Shown piece by piece: positions 4,551 to 5,408 of a DNA stretch of 5,408 nucleotides. A program made the position numbers and the translations under genes. This stretch comes from Phycisphaeraceae bacterium. GTDB taxonomy: Bacteria; Planctomycetota; Phycisphaerae; Phycisphaerales; Phycisphaeraceae. The stretch lies in contig JAESSU010000386.1 of the NCBI GenBank assembly GCA_016763955.1, forward strand, positions 1 through 5,408, given 5' to 3'. Below the pieces are notes generated by a model that searched no databases, was not told the DNA's origin, and was given only the letters and a program-made list of their open reading frames with translations. Within the stretch, counting starts at the first letter, position 1. Each line of letters starts with the position of its first letter.

Positions 4551-5408
4551 TCACCCCATGATGCTGTCACCCGGATCGATAGTTTGTTCTTGTTCTCGTG
4601 AGATATCGGGCATTAGCTCTGCACGGGGCAACGGATCATCTAGTTGATCCATCCAGCCGTTAAGCAGGTTGGCAAGTTTATTTTGCAAGGGGGCGACCTT
4701 CGGATGGTTCGCATAATTGCGTGTCTCATGCGGGTCTTCAATCATGTCATACAGTTCAGGCTTGTCCCCTATATTGTGGATGAATTTATGTGTGTTGGTC
4801 CGCACCATTCGATGATAAAATCCTTGTCCTGATGACCCGTCGTATGCTGCAAAAATCGTTTTGCGTGGACGATTGTTAGGATGCCCGTTTGCCAGTGGCA
4901 GCAAACTTTTTTCCGTAGAGTCTGTGATAGGCTCGCTGCCTGCTTGTTCGAGAATGGCTGCGGTCAGATCCAAATGATCGGTCATTTCGGTGACGCGTCT
5001 CGCGGTCTTTTGTCCGGGTGTTTTAATGAGCAAGGGGACGTGGATGGATTCTTCGTAGAGACACATTTTTTGAAACAGGCGGTGGCTGCCGAGCATTTCG
5101 CCATGGTCTGAGGTAAAGACGATGAGGGTGTCGTCGTAGAGTCCTTTGTCTTTGAGTGCTTTGACGATCTGTCCGACACAGTCGTCGAGCATGCTGGTCA
5201 TTCCCATGTACATGGCCCAGACGTGAGCCCAGTGTTCTGTGGGGACGTGAGCTCCTAATTGCCCTGCGGTGTTTGCAAGCTGCATTGCGGGCATGCCTTG
5301 ATACCATTTTCCCACGGTGGCGGGCATGGAGACATTGTCGGGATGATATTTGTGAGCCCATTTACGTGGGGCCCATAGGGGTGGGTGGGGCAACCAGAAC
5401 ATGCCATA
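4551..5408 (-). CDS. Sulfatase, C-terminal part (N terminus beyond right window edge)
   Basis: The frame is open through the right edge (codons for Tyr-Gly precede the Met at 5402), so the gene starts outside the window. About 285 residues of a usual 450-550 are present. Sulfatase marks, counted from the Met at 5402: the HPP of FWLPHPPLWAP (6-8); the VFTSDHGEMLGSH block (95-107), whose Asp99-His100 bind the active-site calcium and substrate; LYEESIHVPLLI (115-126); and the terminal ELYDMIEDPHETRNYA, typical of formylglycine-dependent type I sulfatases. The CxPSR or SxPSR maturation motif would lie upstream, outside the window. These enzymes hydrolyse sulfate esters of polysaccharides or small molecules, usually after export; substrate cannot be told from this part. 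The stop is TGA at 4553-4551. It converges on the methyltransferase gene, and there is no sign of frame disruption. Confidence 0.9.
   Translation of the reverse strand, partial: YGMFWLPHPPLWAPRKWAHKYHPDNVSMPATVGKWYQGMPAMQLANTAGQLGAHVPTEHWAHVWAMYMGMTSMLDDCVGQIVKALKDKGLYDDTLIVFTSDHGEMLGSHRLFQKMCLYEESIHVPLLIKTPGQKTARRVTEMTDHLDLTAAILEQAGSEPITDSTEKSLLPLANGHPNNRPRKTIFAAYDGSSGQGFYHRMVRTNTHKFIHNIGDKPELYDMIEDPHETRNYANHPKVAPLQNKLANLLNGWMDQLDDPLPRAELMPDISREQEQTIDPGDSIMG

Noticed and set aside
5023..5361. 112-codon minus-strand frame overlapping the sulfatase
   Set aside because: It is a shadow of the sulfatase frame: arginine- and histidine-rich, with no domain character, while the sulfatase frame carries clear family motifs.

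Overview
The window looks like chromosomal DNA from a free-living bacterium of moderate GC content. The mix of a truncated-type UvrC, a sulfatase, an ArsM-like methyltransferase with a cysteine-rich tail and a secreted, C-terminally anchored orphan protein suggests the PVC group, with Planctomycetota the best guess. That assignment is inference from gene content; no ribosomal RNA or other decisive marker is present.

Layout, left to right. Positions 1-66 on the minus strand hold the first 22 codons of a translational GTPase, almost certainly elongation factor G (fusA). A 486-bp divergent spacer follows, holding two imperfect 19-bp direct repeats and ending in a consensus TATAAT box. Positions 553-1893 (+) encode a UvrC nucleotide-excision-repair nuclease. 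It keeps both nuclease domains but lacks the usual C-terminal helix-hairpin-helix domain, and its start codon is so close to the -10 box that its mRNA is probably leaderless.

The uvrC/orphan spacer holds the most striking non-coding feature. This is a 184-bp palindromic, non-coding, MITE-like element (1922-2105) with 15-bp terminal inverted repeats, flanked directly by 8-bp direct repeats GTCTAAAA that look like a target-site duplication. Inside it are two identical 18-bp sites, each built on the perfect palindrome TTGACCG-A-CGGTCAA. Just beyond it an extended -10 promoter (TGCTATAAT) serves an orphan gene (2189-3106, +) for a secreted or membrane-anchored protein of unknown function.

Positions 3255-4433 (+) encode an ArsM-type SAM-dependent methyltransferase with the conserved arsenic-binding cysteines, a family-type C-terminal domain and a CC-x4-CC tail. 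It converges on a sulfatase gene (4551-5408, -) that is cut by the right edge and so lacks its N-terminal catalytic part in this window.

The genes do not form an obvious single pathway: translation (fusA), DNA repair (uvrC), an unknown envelope protein, metalloid methylation and sulfate-ester hydrolysis. Each appears to be its own transcription unit. No tRNA, rRNA, CRISPR array or transposase gene was seen.
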